Source of the DNA: Candidatus Syntrophocurvum alkaliphilum
GTDB taxonomy: Bacteria; Bacillota; Syntrophomonadia; Syntrophomonadales; Syntrophomonadaceae
Direction: 5' to 3'
Assembly: GCF_009734445.1 (NCBI RefSeq)
Contig: NZ_CP046457.1
Coordinates: 1,544,001 to 1,608,000, forward strand
DNA: 64,000 bases
The notes under the pieces were generated by a model, which was not told where the DNA came from, searched no databases, and saw nothing but the letters and a program-made list of their open reading frames with translations. Position numbers and translations under genes: made by a program. Of the stretch, positions 35,004-44,920 are shown piece after piece; position 1 is the stretch's first letter, and every line of letters starts with the position of its first letter.

Positions 35004-36053
35004 TTAAACAAAAAACGTTCCGTAAATCCATCCTGTTATACTTGCCGAAATAACAACACAAATAAAATATGCACCAGTTTTTCTAAGTCCTAATATTTGA
35101 TTAACAACTAGTAAGTTAGGGATACTAACTGCAGGTCCTGCTAGTAAAAGAGCAAGAGCCGGTCCAGGATGCATCCCTAAATCCATTAAACCTCTTACAA
35201 TAGGCACTTCCGTCAAGGTAGAAAAATAAAATAGTGCTCCCACCAATGAAGCAGCTATATTAGCTGTAACGCTATTATTTCCAACATAATTGGCAATCCA
35301 TTCTGGTGGAAGAACTGCTGTTACCATACCAACTATAAAAATACCAATCAATAGCATTGGTACAACAAGTTTTGCTAAACTCCATGTTTCACTCATCCAT
35401 GAGCGAAATTCACCCGGCTCAAAATATCTTTTTACCATATATGCTACAACAGTTATTAAAATTATATCTAATGCAGCCTTAATCCAAAAATCTATATTAC
35501 TAGTACTGATTATAAGAATAGCTACTAATGTTCCAAAAAATACAGCTAAAAAAGAAATCGGTTTTTCGCTTTTTTCATCTGGTATTTCAAAATCTACTTG
35601 TTCTCTAAACTGCTCTTCCTTACTAAACACAATTGCCATTATTAGTCCAATAACTATAGCAAATGCTACAGCACCTATTGCACGTGCTGCCCCCATATGC
35701 CAACCTATCGCTACCCCTGTTAAGGAAATTGCTAATATGTTTATAGCTGGTCCAGAATACAAAAAGGTTATTGCTGGCCCTAACCCTGCCCCCATCCTAT
35801 ATATACCACCAAAAAGTGGCAGGACAGTACATGAACAAACCGCTAATAAAATTCCAGATACTGAAGCTACAGAATAGGATACAATTTTTTTCGCTTTATG
35901 CCCAAAATATTTAATTATTGCACCTTTTGTAAGAACAACCGCCATAGCTCCAGCTATAAAAAATGCAGGAACTAAACATGATAATACATGATAAGAGAGG
36001 TAGTCAAAAAGCTCGTTAAAACCACCTTGAATCAAAGTATATAATACTTCCAT
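35004..36053 (-). CDS. Permease of the ArsP/DUF318 type
   Basis: 349 residues with 8-10 membrane helices. Family features: AVCSCTVLPLFGGIYRMGAGLGPAITFLYSGPAIN near residue 80, with the conserved CSCT cysteines, and FYFSTLTEVPIVRGLMDLGMHPGPALALLLAGPAVS in the second half. ArsP relatives export organoarsenicals or other soft-metal species. The substrate here is not known. The ATG at 36053 has GGGAGGG 6 bases upstream. Transcription continues into the small thioredoxin-like protein. Confidence 0.85.
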   Translation of the reverse strand: MEVLYTLIQGGFNELFDYLSYHVLSCLVPAFFIAGAMAVVLTKGAIIKYFGHKAKKIVSYSVASVSGILLAVCSCTVLPLFGGIYRMGAGLGPAITFLYSGPAINILAISLTGVAIGWHMGAARAIGAVAFAIVIGLIMAIVFSKEEQFREQVDFEIPDEKSEKPISFLAVFFGTLVAILIISTSNIDFWIKAALDIILITVVAYMVKRYFEPGEFRSWMSETWSLAKLVVPMLLIGIFIVGMVTAVLPPEWIANYVGNNSVTANIAASLVGALFYFSTLTEVPIVRGLMDLGMHPGPALALLLAGPAVSIPNLLVVNQILGLRKTGAYFICVVISASITGWIYGTFFV

Positions 36054-36202
36054 AGCTTTCCCTCCCTTCACTACTCAATATGAGTTAATTGTATAATTAT
36101 ATTATTATATATGCAATAAATTTTTTAAACACCTCATAATTTTTTTATTTGTAATTTTATCAAAAATAGTTAATTGAATTATGTTCCATGGTTTTTGTAC
36201 AC

Positions 36203-36235
36203 ATAAAAAGACTGCAGTTTACTACCTGCAGTCTT
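36203..36235 (-). terminator. Terminator after the HlyD-type adaptor gene
   Basis: Read on the minus strand, AAGACTGCAG (36226-36235) pairs with CTGCAGTCTT (36208-36217), followed by a short T-run (36203-36207). It closes the leftward three-gene exporter operon. Confidence 0.7.
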
Positions 36236-36269
36236 AGGTATTATCTAATACTATTGTTATAATTCCACT

Positions 36270-37430
36270 TTATTTTATTTTTACTCTTGTATTAGGGGAT
36301 AAATCTATTCTAGTATCTGTTATAACTTCATCACCAAGATTTAATCCTTGTTTTATTTCAATATTGTAATTATCAGATAAACCAGTTTCAACATCGTTAT
36401 ATACAACTCTACCATCTTTTACAAATCTAACTTGTTTTTCTCCATCAGATAAACTCATAATAACCTCTCTAGGCACCTTTAAAACATCTTCTTTACTTTG
36501 TGTATAAATAGTTACAGTGGTTTCATAACCCGGTTTTAGGTTGCCAGTACCTTCTAAGGAAATGATGACAGGGACTCTGCGCTGCGCTACTCCTAATGCA
36601 GACATCTTTTCTTCCGCCCTTGGATATACTTTTGTTACTTTTCCCCATAAGCTTTCATCACCTAATACAGGGGCAGTTAGTTCTACTTTTTGCCCTAATT
36701 CTATTCCTCCTAATTCATCACTTAATATGTGGGACTTAATTTCCATTTGTTCATCAACTGCAACTGTTGATACTATTGCTCCTGGCATTAGTACCTGCTC
36801 CTTACTTATAGGAAGACTCATTATTGTTCCATCAATAGGACTTGTAATAGTTAAATCTAGTTCATTAGTTCCTAACTCTCTATATGATTGATTTAAAACA
36901 TCAACTTGTTCATTGGCTGCACTGAGTTGCTCATTTGAGTTTGTAAGACTTTGGTTTATTGTATCTACAGCTAAAACGGCTTCATCATACTCCACCCTGC
37001 TTATGGCATTAGCTATATATAGTTCTTCCATTCTGTTTAAATGTTTTTCAGCTTCACTTAGCTCACTTTGCAGGTTATCAATAGTAGCCTTAATTTTGAG
37101 CTTAGCACTTCTTGCCTGTGCTAACTGGCTCTTTATATTACTTTTTTGTATAGTTATGTCGGAATTTGATAATAATGCTATTGTTTGACCTTCACTTACA
37201 TCTTGACCAACTTCTACTAATATATCTGCAACTCTACCCCCACTTATAGTTTGGAGGTCGTAGTTAGTCACAGATTGTACTATACCTGTATCGGTAACTG
37301 TACGTTGAATATTACCTTCCTTAACAGCTATTGTCTCAATACTTACTGCTGAGGTACTTATAGCTATTACCACTACTAAAATAATAGCTATTATTCCTGC
37401 TCCCCATAAAAACTTCTTGTTTTTTAACAT
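36270..37430 (-). CDS. HlyD/RND-type membrane fusion (adaptor) protein
   Basis: 386 residues. One N-terminal membrane helix (FLWGAGIIAIILVVVIAIS) anchors it. A biotinyl-lipoyl half-motif (GGRVADILVEVGQDVSEGQTIALL), a helical hairpin of about 90 residues and the returning beta-barrel (ITSPIDGTIMSLPISKEQVLMPGA) follow. Such adaptors partner with MacB-like ABC exporters. It sits 14 bp after the FtsX-type permease. Confidence 0.9.
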   Translation of the reverse strand: MLKNKKFLWGAGIIAIILVVVIAISTSAVSIETIAVKEGNIQRTVTDTGIVQSVTNYDLQTISGGRVADILVEVGQDVSEGQTIALLSNSDITIQKSNIKSQLAQARSAKLKIKATIDNLQSELSEAEKHLNRMEELYIANAISRVEYDEAVLAVDTINQSLTNSNEQLSAANEQVDVLNQSYRELGTNELDLTITSPIDGTIMSLPISKEQVLMPGAIVSTVAVDEQMEIKSHILSDELGGIELGQKVELTAPVLGDESLWGKVTKVYPRAEEKMSALGVAQRRVPVIISLEGTGNLKPGYETTVTIYTQSKEDVLKVPREVIMSLSDGEKQVRFVKDGRVVYNDVETGLSDNYNIEIKQGLNLGDEVITDTRIDLSPNTRVKIK

Positions 37431-37444
37431 AACTACTACCTCCC

Positions 37445-39832
37445 CTAATCTCTATTCTTTAATACTTCGACCAAATCTAACCTTTTAATGCCTCTAACAG
37501 CCATTCTATGGGCAATTATCACAAATAAAATTGTTGCAAGCACTGACATTATATAAGTTAGAGGATATACAACAATTGGGAAACTATAAATGTCTGTATT
37601 CATTGACTGCATAAATGCAGCCGCAAGCATCCTACCAAAAGGTAAGCCAATTAGTACTCCGATTATCACTTGGATAATATTTTCTTTAAATAAGAGATTT
37701 GAAACTTCCTGATTAGTATAGCCAAGAACTCTAAGTGATGCTATTTCACGCTCTCTTTCGGCAAAGTTAATTACAGATGCATTATAAACAATAGCAAAAC
37801 CTAAAATTAAGGCAAATACCACCAAAATACCTACTGTAACAACCAACATTTCCATCCATTCATTAAAGTTTTCAAATTCTTCGTATATATTAGATATTAC
37901 TGAAATAGTAAGCATTTCACTTAATTGATTTTCAACCGAAGTTTCCATGCCTTTTTCAATTTTTAACATGGCACCAGTTACTAAATTATACTCACCTAGA
38001 ATTCTATTAACATCATCTATGTTCATATATGAACCAGAACCTAGTAGTTGTCTATTGTGTCCTACAACTTTTACTGATTCTTTTTTGTTTTCACCAACAC
38101 CGAGAGCAGTTTCTACTATGACTTCATCTCCTGTTTTTACTCCCAATCTATTTGCTGCTCTTTCACTCACAATTATCCCTTGTTTAGGAACAGTAATTAT
38201 TTTTTCATTACTATCGACAAGTTTTCTCATAGTTAAATCTTGTGGATAACCTGATATTAAGTCATCTTCAATCTGACCTTGGTAATGTATCTTAGCTGGC
38301 AAATCAAAAAATGTTTCTACTTTTAAAATCCCATCTATATTATTAAAAACTAATAATTCGTTTTTATTTATTGGAGTTTCGAAGCGCACCATAATATCAT
38401 AATTGTTTTCTTCAATATAATGTTTATTAGATAACTCATTAATTGAATCATTCATAAAAAATGATATTATTAATAAACTTATAGCAAAAATAATACCTAT
38501 AACAGTTACTGCAAAACGTCCTTTGTTTTTACTAATACTTCTTAGACTCATTTTCCAACCTGAATTCAATTTATTCCATAAGAATGGGTAGTTTTCTAAA
38601 AAGCTTTTGGAGCTTGCTTTTGGTGGTTCAGGTTGCATAGCTTCTGCAGGTTGAATATTAATAATTTTTCTAACTGCAGACCAGCTAGCAAAAACAGCAA
38701 TTACTATACTTAAAACAAAGCCATTTATCACAGCTGTCATATTAAAAACACTCATTTGTTCAGGAAAATTAAAGAACATAGCAAATAAGTCAGAAATTAT
38801 CCCTGATAAAAAGATAGCAATTAAAGCACCCAAGGATGCCCCTAGTAGTGCAACGGCCACTGCATATAATATATAGTGCCACATTACTTGATTACTGTTA
38901 TAACCAATAGCTTTTAAAATACCAATTTGTGACCTATGCGTTCTTACCATTCTTCTAAGTATAATAAATTGTATAGCTCCAGCTATACCTAAAAATATTA
39001 CTGGCATTGCAGTAGACATTGATTCTATTTGCTCTAACTCAGCTTCTACCATTGCATGACTTAATTGGTCATCAGCAGGATAAGCTGCTAATCTACCATA
39101 AGGATCTAATATATTTTCAATCTCTTTTATTACTTCTTCACGGTCGGCTCCTGAATTAAACTCAACTATAATTTGGTTTATTTGTCCATTCATATCAAAG
39201 ATGTGCTGGGCTTGGTAGTAAGGTATCATTAATACACCGAAATTAAGTGGATCTGGAAGTAAACTAGCACTATCTTTCATAGGATAAACAAATTCAGGAC
39301 TAGTAGCCGTACCTACCACTGTTAAATCAACTTTAGTTGCTTCAGCTATAATAGAAATAACACTACCTGAAGATAACTCATTAGCTTCAAAAAATTGAGG
39401 CTCAACAAGTGTCTCAATTAACCCACTAGTAGAGTGTTCTTCAAACATACGCCCACTAAGTACATAAAGACTATTAAGTTCTTCTTCCATAGGAAATGAA
39501 TAAGAAGTTATACGGGCAGTTGCCCTTTGATTATCTTCTCTTAAAATAGAAACATCTTGCTGAATTCTACCAGTTACTTTACTAACACCTGATAAGTCTT
39601 GAATTTGCCTTTCAATATTTTTAGGGGCTTTTACGACATGAAAATAATGGTCTGCAAAATTATGCTCTTCATAAAAAGTTTGTTGAGAAGATTCTAGTCC
39701 ATAGTAAGCACTACTCATTGATACATAAACTAAAATACCAACAGCGATTACTGCTGCAACCGCTAAAAACTGCCCTTTAGTAGCTATAATTGTTCTTAGC
39801 AGTTTTTTAAGAAAAGTCTTATTCATTACCAC
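37445..39832 (-). CDS. ABC transporter permease, double FtsX-domain type
   Basis: 795 residues with two FtsX-type membrane blocks, each preceded by a large extracytoplasmic domain. An N-terminal helix ([19 protein letters not shown]) and helices around 275-400 and 445-465 and near the C-terminus give about 8-10 membrane segments. [30 protein letters not shown] and [17 protein letters not shown] are the cytoplasmic coupling motifs of this family. Likely a MacB-like mechanotransmission exporter of a lipid, peptide or antibiotic. Its start overlaps the ATPase gene by 7 bases. Confidence 0.88.
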   Translation of the reverse strand: MVMNKTFLKKLLRTIIATKGQFLAVAAVIAVGILVYVSMSSAYYGLESSQQTFYEEHNFADHYFHVVKAPKNIERQIQDLSGVSKVTGRIQQDVSILREDNQRATARITSYSFPMEEELNSLYVLSGRMFEEHSTSGLIETLVEPQFFEANELSSGSVISIIAEATKVDLTVVGTATSPEFVYPMKDSASLLPDPLNFGVLMIPYYQAQHIFDMNGQINQIIVEFNSGADREEVIKEIENILDPYGRLAAYPADDQLSHAMVEAELEQIESMSTAMPVIFLGIAGAIQFIILRRMVRTHRSQIGILKAIGYNSNQVMWHYILYAVAVALLGASLGALIAIFLSGIISDLFAMFFNFPEQMSVFNMTAVINGFVLSIVIAVFASWSAVRKIINIQPAEAMQPEPPKASSKSFLENYPFLWNKLNSGWKMSLRSISKNKGRFAVTVIGIIFAISLLIISFFMNDSINELSNKHYIEENNYDIMVRFETPINKNELLVFNNIDGILKVETFFDLPAKIHYQGQIEDDLISGYPQDLTMRKLVDSNEKIITVPKQGIIVSERAANRLGVKTGDEVIVETALGVGENKKESVKVVGHNRQLLGSGSYMNIDDVNRILGEYNLVTGAMLKIEKGMETSVENQLSEMLTISVISNIYEEFENFNEWMEMLVVTVGILVVFALILGFAIVYNASVINFAEREREIASLRVLGYTNQEVSNLLFKENIIQVIIGVLIGLPFGRMLAAAFMQSMNTDIYSFPIVVYPLTYIMSVLATILFVIIAHRMAVRGIKRLDLVEVLKNRD

Positions 39833-40536
39833 TCTATCCTTTCTGGGGATAGTGGTGACTCATTAATAGTTATTTCAAATATTTCCCCATCACGCATTCT
39901 TACCACTCTATCACCCATGGCTCCAATTGCAGTATTATGGGTTATTACTATAACAGTACAACCTTTTTCAACATTAATTTTTTTAAGTAATGAAAGAACT
40001 GTTTTACCTGTACTATAATCAAGTGCTCCAGTAGGTTCATCACATAATAAAAGACGTGGGTTTTTCACTAAAGCTCTAGCTATAGAAATGCGCTGCTGTT
40101 CTCCTCCACTCATCTGTGAAGGAAAATGATTCATTCTATCGTATAGTTCAACATCTTTTAAGCATTCATTTACTAATAAAGGATTATCAACCAAATCTGC
40201 TGCAATTTCAACGTTTTCCTTGGCAGTTAAGTCTGGAATCAAATTATAAAACTGAAAAACAAAGCCAACTTCTTCGCGTCTAAATCTGGTCAGAGAAGCT
40301 TCGCTAGCCTGAGTTAAGTTTCGATTTTTATAGTAAACTTCACCACTACTAGCTTGATCCATCCCACCTAATATATTTAGTAAAGTACTTTTTCCCGATC
40401 CACTAGGACCTAAGATTACTAAAAACTCGCCTTGATAGACTTCTAAAGTGGTATGTTTTAATGCTTCTACCTTAACCTCACCCATAGTATAAACTTTACT
40501 AACTTTATCTAAATGCATTAATACATTTTCACTCAA
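39826..40536 (-). CDS. ABC transporter ATP-binding protein, LolD/MacB type
   Basis: 236 residues with Walker [13 protein letters not shown], signature [15 protein letters not shown], Walker [13 protein letters not shown] and the H-loop ITHN. This is the subgroup that drives FtsX-type exporters. The TTG at 40536 is preceded by GGAGG at 8 bases; the in-frame TTG at 40557 would run through that site. First gene of the ATPase-permease-adaptor operon, located directly after a terminator for the Yip1 gene. Confidence 0.92.
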   Translation of the reverse strand: MSENVLMHLDKVSKVYTMGEVKVEALKHTTLEVYQGEFLVILGPSGSGKSTLLNILGGMDQASSGEVYYKNRNLTQASEASLTRFRREEVGFVFQFYNLIPDLTAKENVEIAADLVDNPLLVNECLKDVELYDRMNHFPSQMSGGEQQRISIARALVKNPRLLLCDEPTGALDYSTGKTVLSLLKKINVEKGCTVIVITHNTAIGAMGDRVVRMRDGEIFEITINESPLSPERIEW

Positions 40537-40555
40537 ATATTCGTCCTCCCTCCCC

Positions 40556-40588
40556 AAAAAAATAGAGGAGTTTTCTCTACTCCTCTAT
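40556..40588 (-). terminator. Terminator after the Yip1-family gene
   Basis: On the minus strand ATAGAGGAGT (40579-40588) pairs with ACTCCTCTAT (40562-40571) and is followed by a run of T (complement of A at 40556-40561). It separates the Yip1 transcript from the exporter operon. Confidence 0.75.
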
Positions 40589-40688
40589 GATACAATATGG
40601 TTTATAATATTTAATAGTATTTATTTTAAATTATTAAAGAATTTATCAAAAATACTTTAATATATTGTCAAATACGTTATTATTTTAT

Positions 40689-41369
40689 TTAGCCTACTGC
40701 TAAGAAGCTAGAAATAAGCACCAAACCAAACCATAGACTAAATAAGAAAATACTAGTTGTTTTTACTTTTGTTTTCATTGCAATTGCTGAACCTAATGCA
40801 ACTAAATATAAGGACCAAATATAAAAGGGATCTAAACTTTTTGCTACTTCCGCTATAAATAACGGAGTATCTTGAGGTAATAGGATATATAGACTAGTTA
40901 AAAGTTTATCCATATCAAAATTCTCTACAGAAGTAAAAAATATAAAAGGAAATTTTAAAATATCCGAAAGTAAAGAAGGAAAATACGCATAAACACCTAC
41001 TGCAAAAAAGCGTTTCAATTCTACTGTTCTGCCATCAAAAAGGTTATACAATTTAAACAAAACACCACATATAAAAGCAAATCCAACAGGGGCTAAAATT
41101 GCACCTATAATTCCAGCAGCTAACATAAAATTTCGAACAGAGTCAGCTATTACATCTGCTTCATAATTTAATTCAAGCAATACGTACTCATTTATTATTG
41201 AGAAAAGAGGAAAAATTAAAAATAAATTAACCAAAATAATTATTACTAAAGCAGAAAAAATATTTGGTTTTTGATAAACATCTAAAAAGACCTCCTTAGG
41301 GTTTTTAAATATCCCTATTATCCTTTGCTTTACATCCATTGGTTCATGTTTTTCATACTGTAAATCCAC
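40689..41369 (-). CDS. Yip1 domain membrane protein
   Basis: About 226 residues with five predicted membrane helices. It opens with VKQRIIGIFKNPKEVFLDVYQKPNIFSALVII, the usual N-terminus of bacterial Yip1-domain proteins, which are of unknown function. I chose GTG 41369 because GGGGGG lies 5-6 bases upstream; the open frame extends to 41408. Confidence 0.75.
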   Translation of the reverse strand: MDLQYEKHEPMDVKQRIIGIFKNPKEVFLDVYQKPNIFSALVIIILVNLFLIFPLFSIINEYVLLELNYEADVIADSVRNFMLAAGIIGAILAPVGFAFICGVLFKLYNLFDGRTVELKRFFAVGVYAYFPSLLSDILKFPFIFFTSVENFDMDKLLTSLYILLPQDTPLFIAEVAKSLDPFYIWSLYLVALGSAIAMKTKVKTTSIFLFSLWFGLVLISSFLAVG

Positions 41370-41440
41370 AAAATCCCCCCATATATTAACAAGTATTTTA
41401 GCATACACCTTTGTCGATATAAAGCACCAGTCTATTATTA

Positions 41441-41473
41441 AATTTTAAAGGCCAGGCAAATGCCTGGCCTTTA
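41441..41473 (-). terminator. Terminator after the SPFH (slipin) gene
   Basis: Arms 41446-41458 and 41461-41473 (core AAAGGCCAGGC) are exact complements with a 2-base centre, followed on the minus strand by TTTAAAATT. Confidence 0.8.
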
Positions 41474-41483
41474 GTATGTTTGT

Positions 41484-42299
41484 TTATTCAGCTTTTTCTT
41501 CAGAGTTTTCTTCTTCACTTTGTAATTCATCTATTACTTTTTTAACACCTGATTCTGTGGTAGGTAACAAACTTCTTAATTCCATTGGTAATGGGAATAA
41601 TACAGTTGTATTATTTGAATTTGCAACTTCTGAGAGTGAGCGTAGCATTCTAACTGTTAATGCACCTTCCTGTTCGGATAGCATACGACCTGCTTCTGCA
41701 ATACGCATTGCTGCTTGGCTTTCCCCTTCAGCTTGAATAATAGCAGCTCTTCTATCTCTTTCTGCTTGAGCCTGTCTAGCTAAAGCTTTTTGCATTTCAT
41801 TTGGAAGTACTACGTCTTTTATTTCAGTAGCTGTTACTTTTATTCCCCATGGGTTAGTAGTTTCATCTACTATTTGTTGCATGGTTTGATTAAGCTTATC
41901 TCTTTCTGATAAAACTTCATCTAAATCTGCGGTACCTACAACACTTCTTAAAGTTGTTTGGGCTAATTGATTGGTTGCTTCATGATATCTTTCAACATTT
42001 ACAACCGCTTTATCTGATTCAACAACCCTATAGTATAATACTGCGTTTACTTTACAACTAACATTGTCTTTGGTTATAACTTCCTGTGGTGGAACATCAA
42101 AAACTATAGTACGTAAAGATACCCTTTCGATTTTATCAATGACTGGAATTATAAAAAATAGTCCCGGTCCTCTTACATCAACTAATCTACCAAGCCTAAA
42201 TAAAACTGCTCTTTCATATTCAGGGATAATCTTTACTGCCATACTTAAGATGACAAAAATAAGCACTAGAACTACTAAGTAGTCAAACAAAATAGCCAT
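41484..42299 (-). CDS. Slipin/stomatin-like SPFH domain protein
   Basis: 271 residues. An N-terminal hydrophobic anchor (YLVVLVLIFVILSM) is followed by the SPFH core: IIPEYERAVLFRLGRLVDVRGPGLFFIIPVIDKIERVSLR, DVPPQEVITKDNVS, and the helical RQAQAERDRRAAIIQAEGE. It forms oligomers at the membrane (lipid-raft-like microdomains). It is encoded 19 bp after an NfeD-type protease, the standard STOMATIN-NfeD operon partnership. Confidence 0.92.
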   Translation of the reverse strand: MAILFDYLVVLVLIFVILSMAVKIIPEYERAVLFRLGRLVDVRGPGLFFIIPVIDKIERVSLRTIVFDVPPQEVITKDNVSCKVNAVLYYRVVESDKAVVNVERYHEATNQLAQTTLRSVVGTADLDEVLSERDKLNQTMQQIVDETTNPWGIKVTATEIKDVVLPNEMQKALARQAQAERDRRAAIIQAEGESQAAMRIAEAGRMLSEQEGALTVRMLRSLSEVANSNNTTVLFPLPMELRSLLPTTESGVKKVIDELQSEEENSEEKAE

Positions 42300-42318
42300 T
42301 TCTATACCCTCCTATTTA

Positions 42319-43656
42319 TTATTCTTCTTTATTACTTAATGGTTCTACAACCACAAGCATCCCTTGCCGGTCAACTGCTTTTACTGATACTCCTTCTGAT
42401 ATAGTACTACCATCACTTGATGTAGCACGCCAAATTTCACCCTGTACCTTAATAAGCCCTTTGGGATTTAATTCTTCAATAACAACAGCCTCATCAAAGC
42501 TAAATTCTTTTTTTCCATGCACTACATTCTTCTTTCTTAAACGAACAATATTAGTTAATATAAGGAAAACAAAAAGAGCACTAATTAAACCAATAGATAC
42601 TGCAAGTACTCTAAAGGTTCCAAACCACTCATTTGGCATCATAGGCTCCATCGGCAAGAAAACAATCCCCAGAACAATACTTACCACGCCTCCTATCCCA
42701 AGTATTCCATAAGCTGGTGTAAATGCTTCTGCTATTAAAAGAACTAATCCTAAAAGTATCAATAAACCCGCTAGTAAGTTAACTTCAAATAAACCTAAGC
42801 CATACAAGCCTAAAAGTAGGCTTATTCCTCCAAGTACCTCTGGTACAAAAAAACCTGGGGAATTAAATCCTATAATTAGCCCATATATTCCAACCATCAT
42901 TAGGATTACCGCTATTTGTGGATTACTAACCAAATGAGTTATTTGTTCTACCGCATTTTTTTCTAATGCTATTATTTCTGCACCAGCTGTATTTAGTGTT
43001 ATTATTCCAGCTTGGGTTGTAACCTCACGTCCATCTACAATTTCAAGAAGCTCTGGTAAGTTATTAGCTACTACTTCGATTATTCCCTCTTCAAGTGCTC
43101 TATTATAAGTAAGGCTAAGATTTTCAGTTACAAACTTTTCCGCAATATCTCCAGGCCTTCCTTTTTCTTCAGCTATACCCCTAACATGCTCAGCTAACAA
43201 ATTAATAGTTTTTTCATCTGCTGCCTGAGTAGATTCAGTTGCCCCTCCCATAGTAACAGGCATAGCAGCTCCACATGTTGTACCTGGTGACATAGCAGCT
43301 ATATCACCACTAATTAAAATAAATGTTCCTGCTGAAGCAGCAATTGCTCCTTGAGGGGTTACATATGTTATTATAGGAATATCTGTATTAGTTATGTCTT
43401 CAAGCATTTCTAAAGTAGCATTAACTAATCCACCTGGAGTGTTTAGTAGTATTACCACAGCCTCAGCTTCTTGGGCCTCAGCAACTTGAATAGCCCTTGA
43501 TACCTGTTGTGCAGTACCTGCAGTAACTGTGTCATCTACTGTAACAGTTATTACCTGAGTTTGATTATTCTCACTATATGCTATAGGTGGAAATAATAGC
43601 ATAAGTAAGAATAAGAATAATATTAATTTAAAAAATTTAAGTATAGATTTATTCAT
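42319..43656 (-). CDS. NfeD-type membrane serine protease (long form)
   Basis: About 445 residues. A signal peptide (LILFLFLLMLLFPPIAYS) is followed by a ClpP/SppA-like protease domain with AASAGTFILISGDIAAMSPGT (nucleophile Ser) and a later Lys in PGDIAEKFVTEN. Then come four membrane helices (about 240-370) and a C-terminal OB-fold NfeD domain (LNPKGLIKVQGEIWRATS). In the family it cleaves or regulates its SPFH partner, whose gene follows. The ATG 43656 is chosen over a GTG at 43665 on ribosome-site spacing. Confidence 0.9.
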   Translation of the reverse strand: MNKSILKFFKLILFLFLLMLLFPPIAYSENNQTQVITVTVDDTVTAGTAQQVSRAIQVAEAQEAEAVVILLNTPGGLVNATLEMLEDITNTDIPIITYVTPQGAIAASAGTFILISGDIAAMSPGTTCGAAMPVTMGGATESTQAADEKTINLLAEHVRGIAEEKGRPGDIAEKFVTENLSLTYNRALEEGIIEVVANNLPELLEIVDGREVTTQAGIITLNTAGAEIIALEKNAVEQITHLVSNPQIAVILMMVGIYGLIIGFNSPGFFVPEVLGGISLLLGLYGLGLFEVNLLAGLLILLGLVLLIAEAFTPAYGILGIGGVVSIVLGIVFLPMEPMMPNEWFGTFRVLAVSIGLISALFVFLILTNIVRLRKKNVVHGKKEFSFDEAVVIEELNPKGLIKVQGEIWRATSSDGSTISEGVSVKAVDRQGMLVVVEPLSNKEE

Positions 43657-43771
43657 AATTTTCACCCACTAATTCAATAAAGAAAAAAGATATTTTTACC
43701 TTCAATGCTAATTTTATGATAAACTGCATTCTTTAGCAATTAACTTCATTGATGAATTGCTAAAATAGATG

Positions 43772-43906
43772 TTACCCCCAATATTGATAAATGATCATTT
43801 GTTCAGCACATTCTATACACATATCAAGACCATGCTGACTTAATTCTGTTAATTGTTCTTCATCAATTAGGTTGCTGCACTGTCTGCACTTGTAACTATT
43901 ATCCAT
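43772..43906 (-). CDS. CxxC-CxxC microprotein 1 (44 residues)
   Basis: MDNSYKCRQC then a helix-like DEEQLTELSQHGLDMCIECAEQ and a short tail IIYQYWG. Cys7/Cys10 and Cys30/Cys33 form a likely zinc knuckle pair. The ATG has AGGAGG 10 bases upstream; an in-frame ATG 9 bases earlier is too close to it. It is clearly paralogous to the protein at 44239. No family name is known to me. The two copies have diverged mainly outside the cysteines and the LxELSxHGLDMCxECAE core, which argues that both are real genes. Confidence 0.8.
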   Translation of the reverse strand: MDNSYKCRQCSNLIDEEQLTELSQHGLDMCIECAEQMIIYQYWG

Positions 43907-43983
43907 ATCTAGCATACCTCCTATTTAATTTTATACCTTTATTATCTAATAAACCAATAATATTATACTATTAGTTGATTCTT

Positions 43984-44163
43984 AAAAAAGTAACTACAAA
44001 AAACATAAGGCCGAGCAAACATGTTTATCTAAGTCCCGAATGGCAAGGCGTGGTGCATAGATCACAGCAAAGTAATAAATAAAAATTCATCTTAGAAAAT
44101 AATTGCTATGCCAAAATAGAGATAATAGCTTTTCGCAGTGAAACCTTTAGTTACTTTTTGCAG
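43984..44163 (+). repeat. Interspersed MITE-like repeat, copy 2
   Basis: Begins with AAAAAAGTAACTAC and ends with TAGTTACTTTTTGCAG, which are inverted relative to each other. The segment GAGCAAACATGTTTATC (44013-44029) through CCGAATGGCAAGGCGTGGTGC to the GATCACAGC stretch is nearly identical to the minus strand of copy 1. The inner right-hand GAGCAAACATG repeat of copy 1 is missing here. It lies between the two CxxC microprotein genes. The rest of the 332-bp gap 43907-44238 contains only the next terminator. Confidence 0.7.
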
Positions 44164-44193
44164 AATTTAAATAACTGTCAATAAATAAGAAAG

Positions 44194-44222
44194 TACCCTA
44201 TAAAGCTTAACTTTATAGGGTA
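44194..44222. terminator. Hairpin terminator after microprotein 2
   Basis: TACCCTATAAAG (44194-44205) pairs with CTTTATAGGGTA (44211-44222) over a 5-base loop, with T-rich sequence on both outer sides. It probably ends the leftward 42-residue microprotein transcript. Confidence 0.65.
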
Positions 44223-44238
44223 GCTTTTATTATCTCCT

Positions 44239-44367
44239 CTAATATTGACAAATTATTATTTCCTCAGCACATTCCATACACATATCTAACCCATGTTCAC
44301 TTAATTCCATTAGTTGTTCTGGCTCAATTGAGTTATTGCATTGATTACATCTGTTCTTATTATCCAT
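44239..44367 (-). CDS. CxxC-CxxC microprotein 2 (42 residues)
   Basis: MDNKNRCNQC, then EPEQLMELSEHGLDMCMECAEE and the tail IIICQY. The cysteine spacing is identical to that of microprotein 1 (7/10 and 30/33), with an extra Cys40. AGGAGG lies 7 bases before the ATG. With its paralogue it forms a pair separated by a mobile-looking repeat. The compact treble-clef-like layout suggests a small zinc-binding regulator or a protein-interaction module; no function is known. Confidence 0.8.
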   Translation of the reverse strand: MDNKNRCNQCNNSIEPEQLMELSEHGLDMCMECAEEIIICQY

Positions 44368-44563
44368 TCTATTACCTCCTAGTTAATTTTTATAAGTTTA
44401 TTATTTATTAAACCCAATAGTATTATGCTTTTATTATATAAAGACTTCATAACAAAAAATTATTTTATTTCCATCTGATATCAAAAAAGGATAAATATAC
44501 AATGTAAAAATAAAAGCGCATATGGAAACAATACTAATACAATATTTCTAGGAGGTTATTAAA

Positions 44564-44761
44564 ATGATTGGAACAGTTAAATGGTTTAGTAATAGTAAAG
44601 GTTATGGATTCATTCAAAACGAACAAGGTGAGGATGTATTCGTACATTTTACAGCTATAGATTCTTCAGGCTATAAAAGTTTATCTGAGGGACAACGTGT
44701 AGAATTTCAGATGACTAATGGTCCTCGTGGGCAACAAGCTGCTAATGTAAAAGTTGTTTAA
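44564..44761 (+). CDS. csp: Cold-shock domain protein
   Basis: 65 residues, a full cold-shock OB-fold: RNP1 KGYGFIQ and RNP2 VFVHFTAI, preceded by GTVKWFSNS. It binds single-stranded RNA/DNA and acts as an RNA chaperone. AGGAGG is 8 bases before the ATG, and the gene ends in its own terminator. Confidence 0.95.
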   Translation: MIGTVKWFSNSKGYGFIQNEQGEDVFVHFTAIDSSGYKSLSEGQRVEFQMTNGPRGQQAANVKVV

Positions 44762-44798
44762 ATACTTTTTATTAAATAACTTTATATTAAATAAATTA

Positions 44799-44832
44799 AC
44801 AGCCCCAATAAGATGTTAGGGGCTGTTTTATA
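44799..44832 (+). terminator. Terminator of the cold-shock gene
   Basis: ACAGCCCC (44799-44806) pairs with GGGGCTGT (44819-44826), followed by a T-rich tail. Confidence 0.75.
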
Positions 44833-44920
44833 ATTGCGAAAACCAGCCTGTGGCTCGGCAAAGCTTCGCAAAAACAACCGGTCTTTTTAAGTCTATTAGT
44901 AGAAGTGCTATTTCAACAAA

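Noticed and set aside
43732-43764. Inverted repeat TTTAGCAATT/AATTGCTAAA after microprotein 1 as a terminator
   Set aside because: The stem is entirely weak pairs at its ends and no T-run follows on the minus strand; it may help end the transcript but cannot be called.
44836-44882. Second hairpin (GCGAA...TTCGC) after the cold-shock terminator
   Set aside because: The pairing is short with a long loop, there is no T-tail and it serves no gene that I can see.
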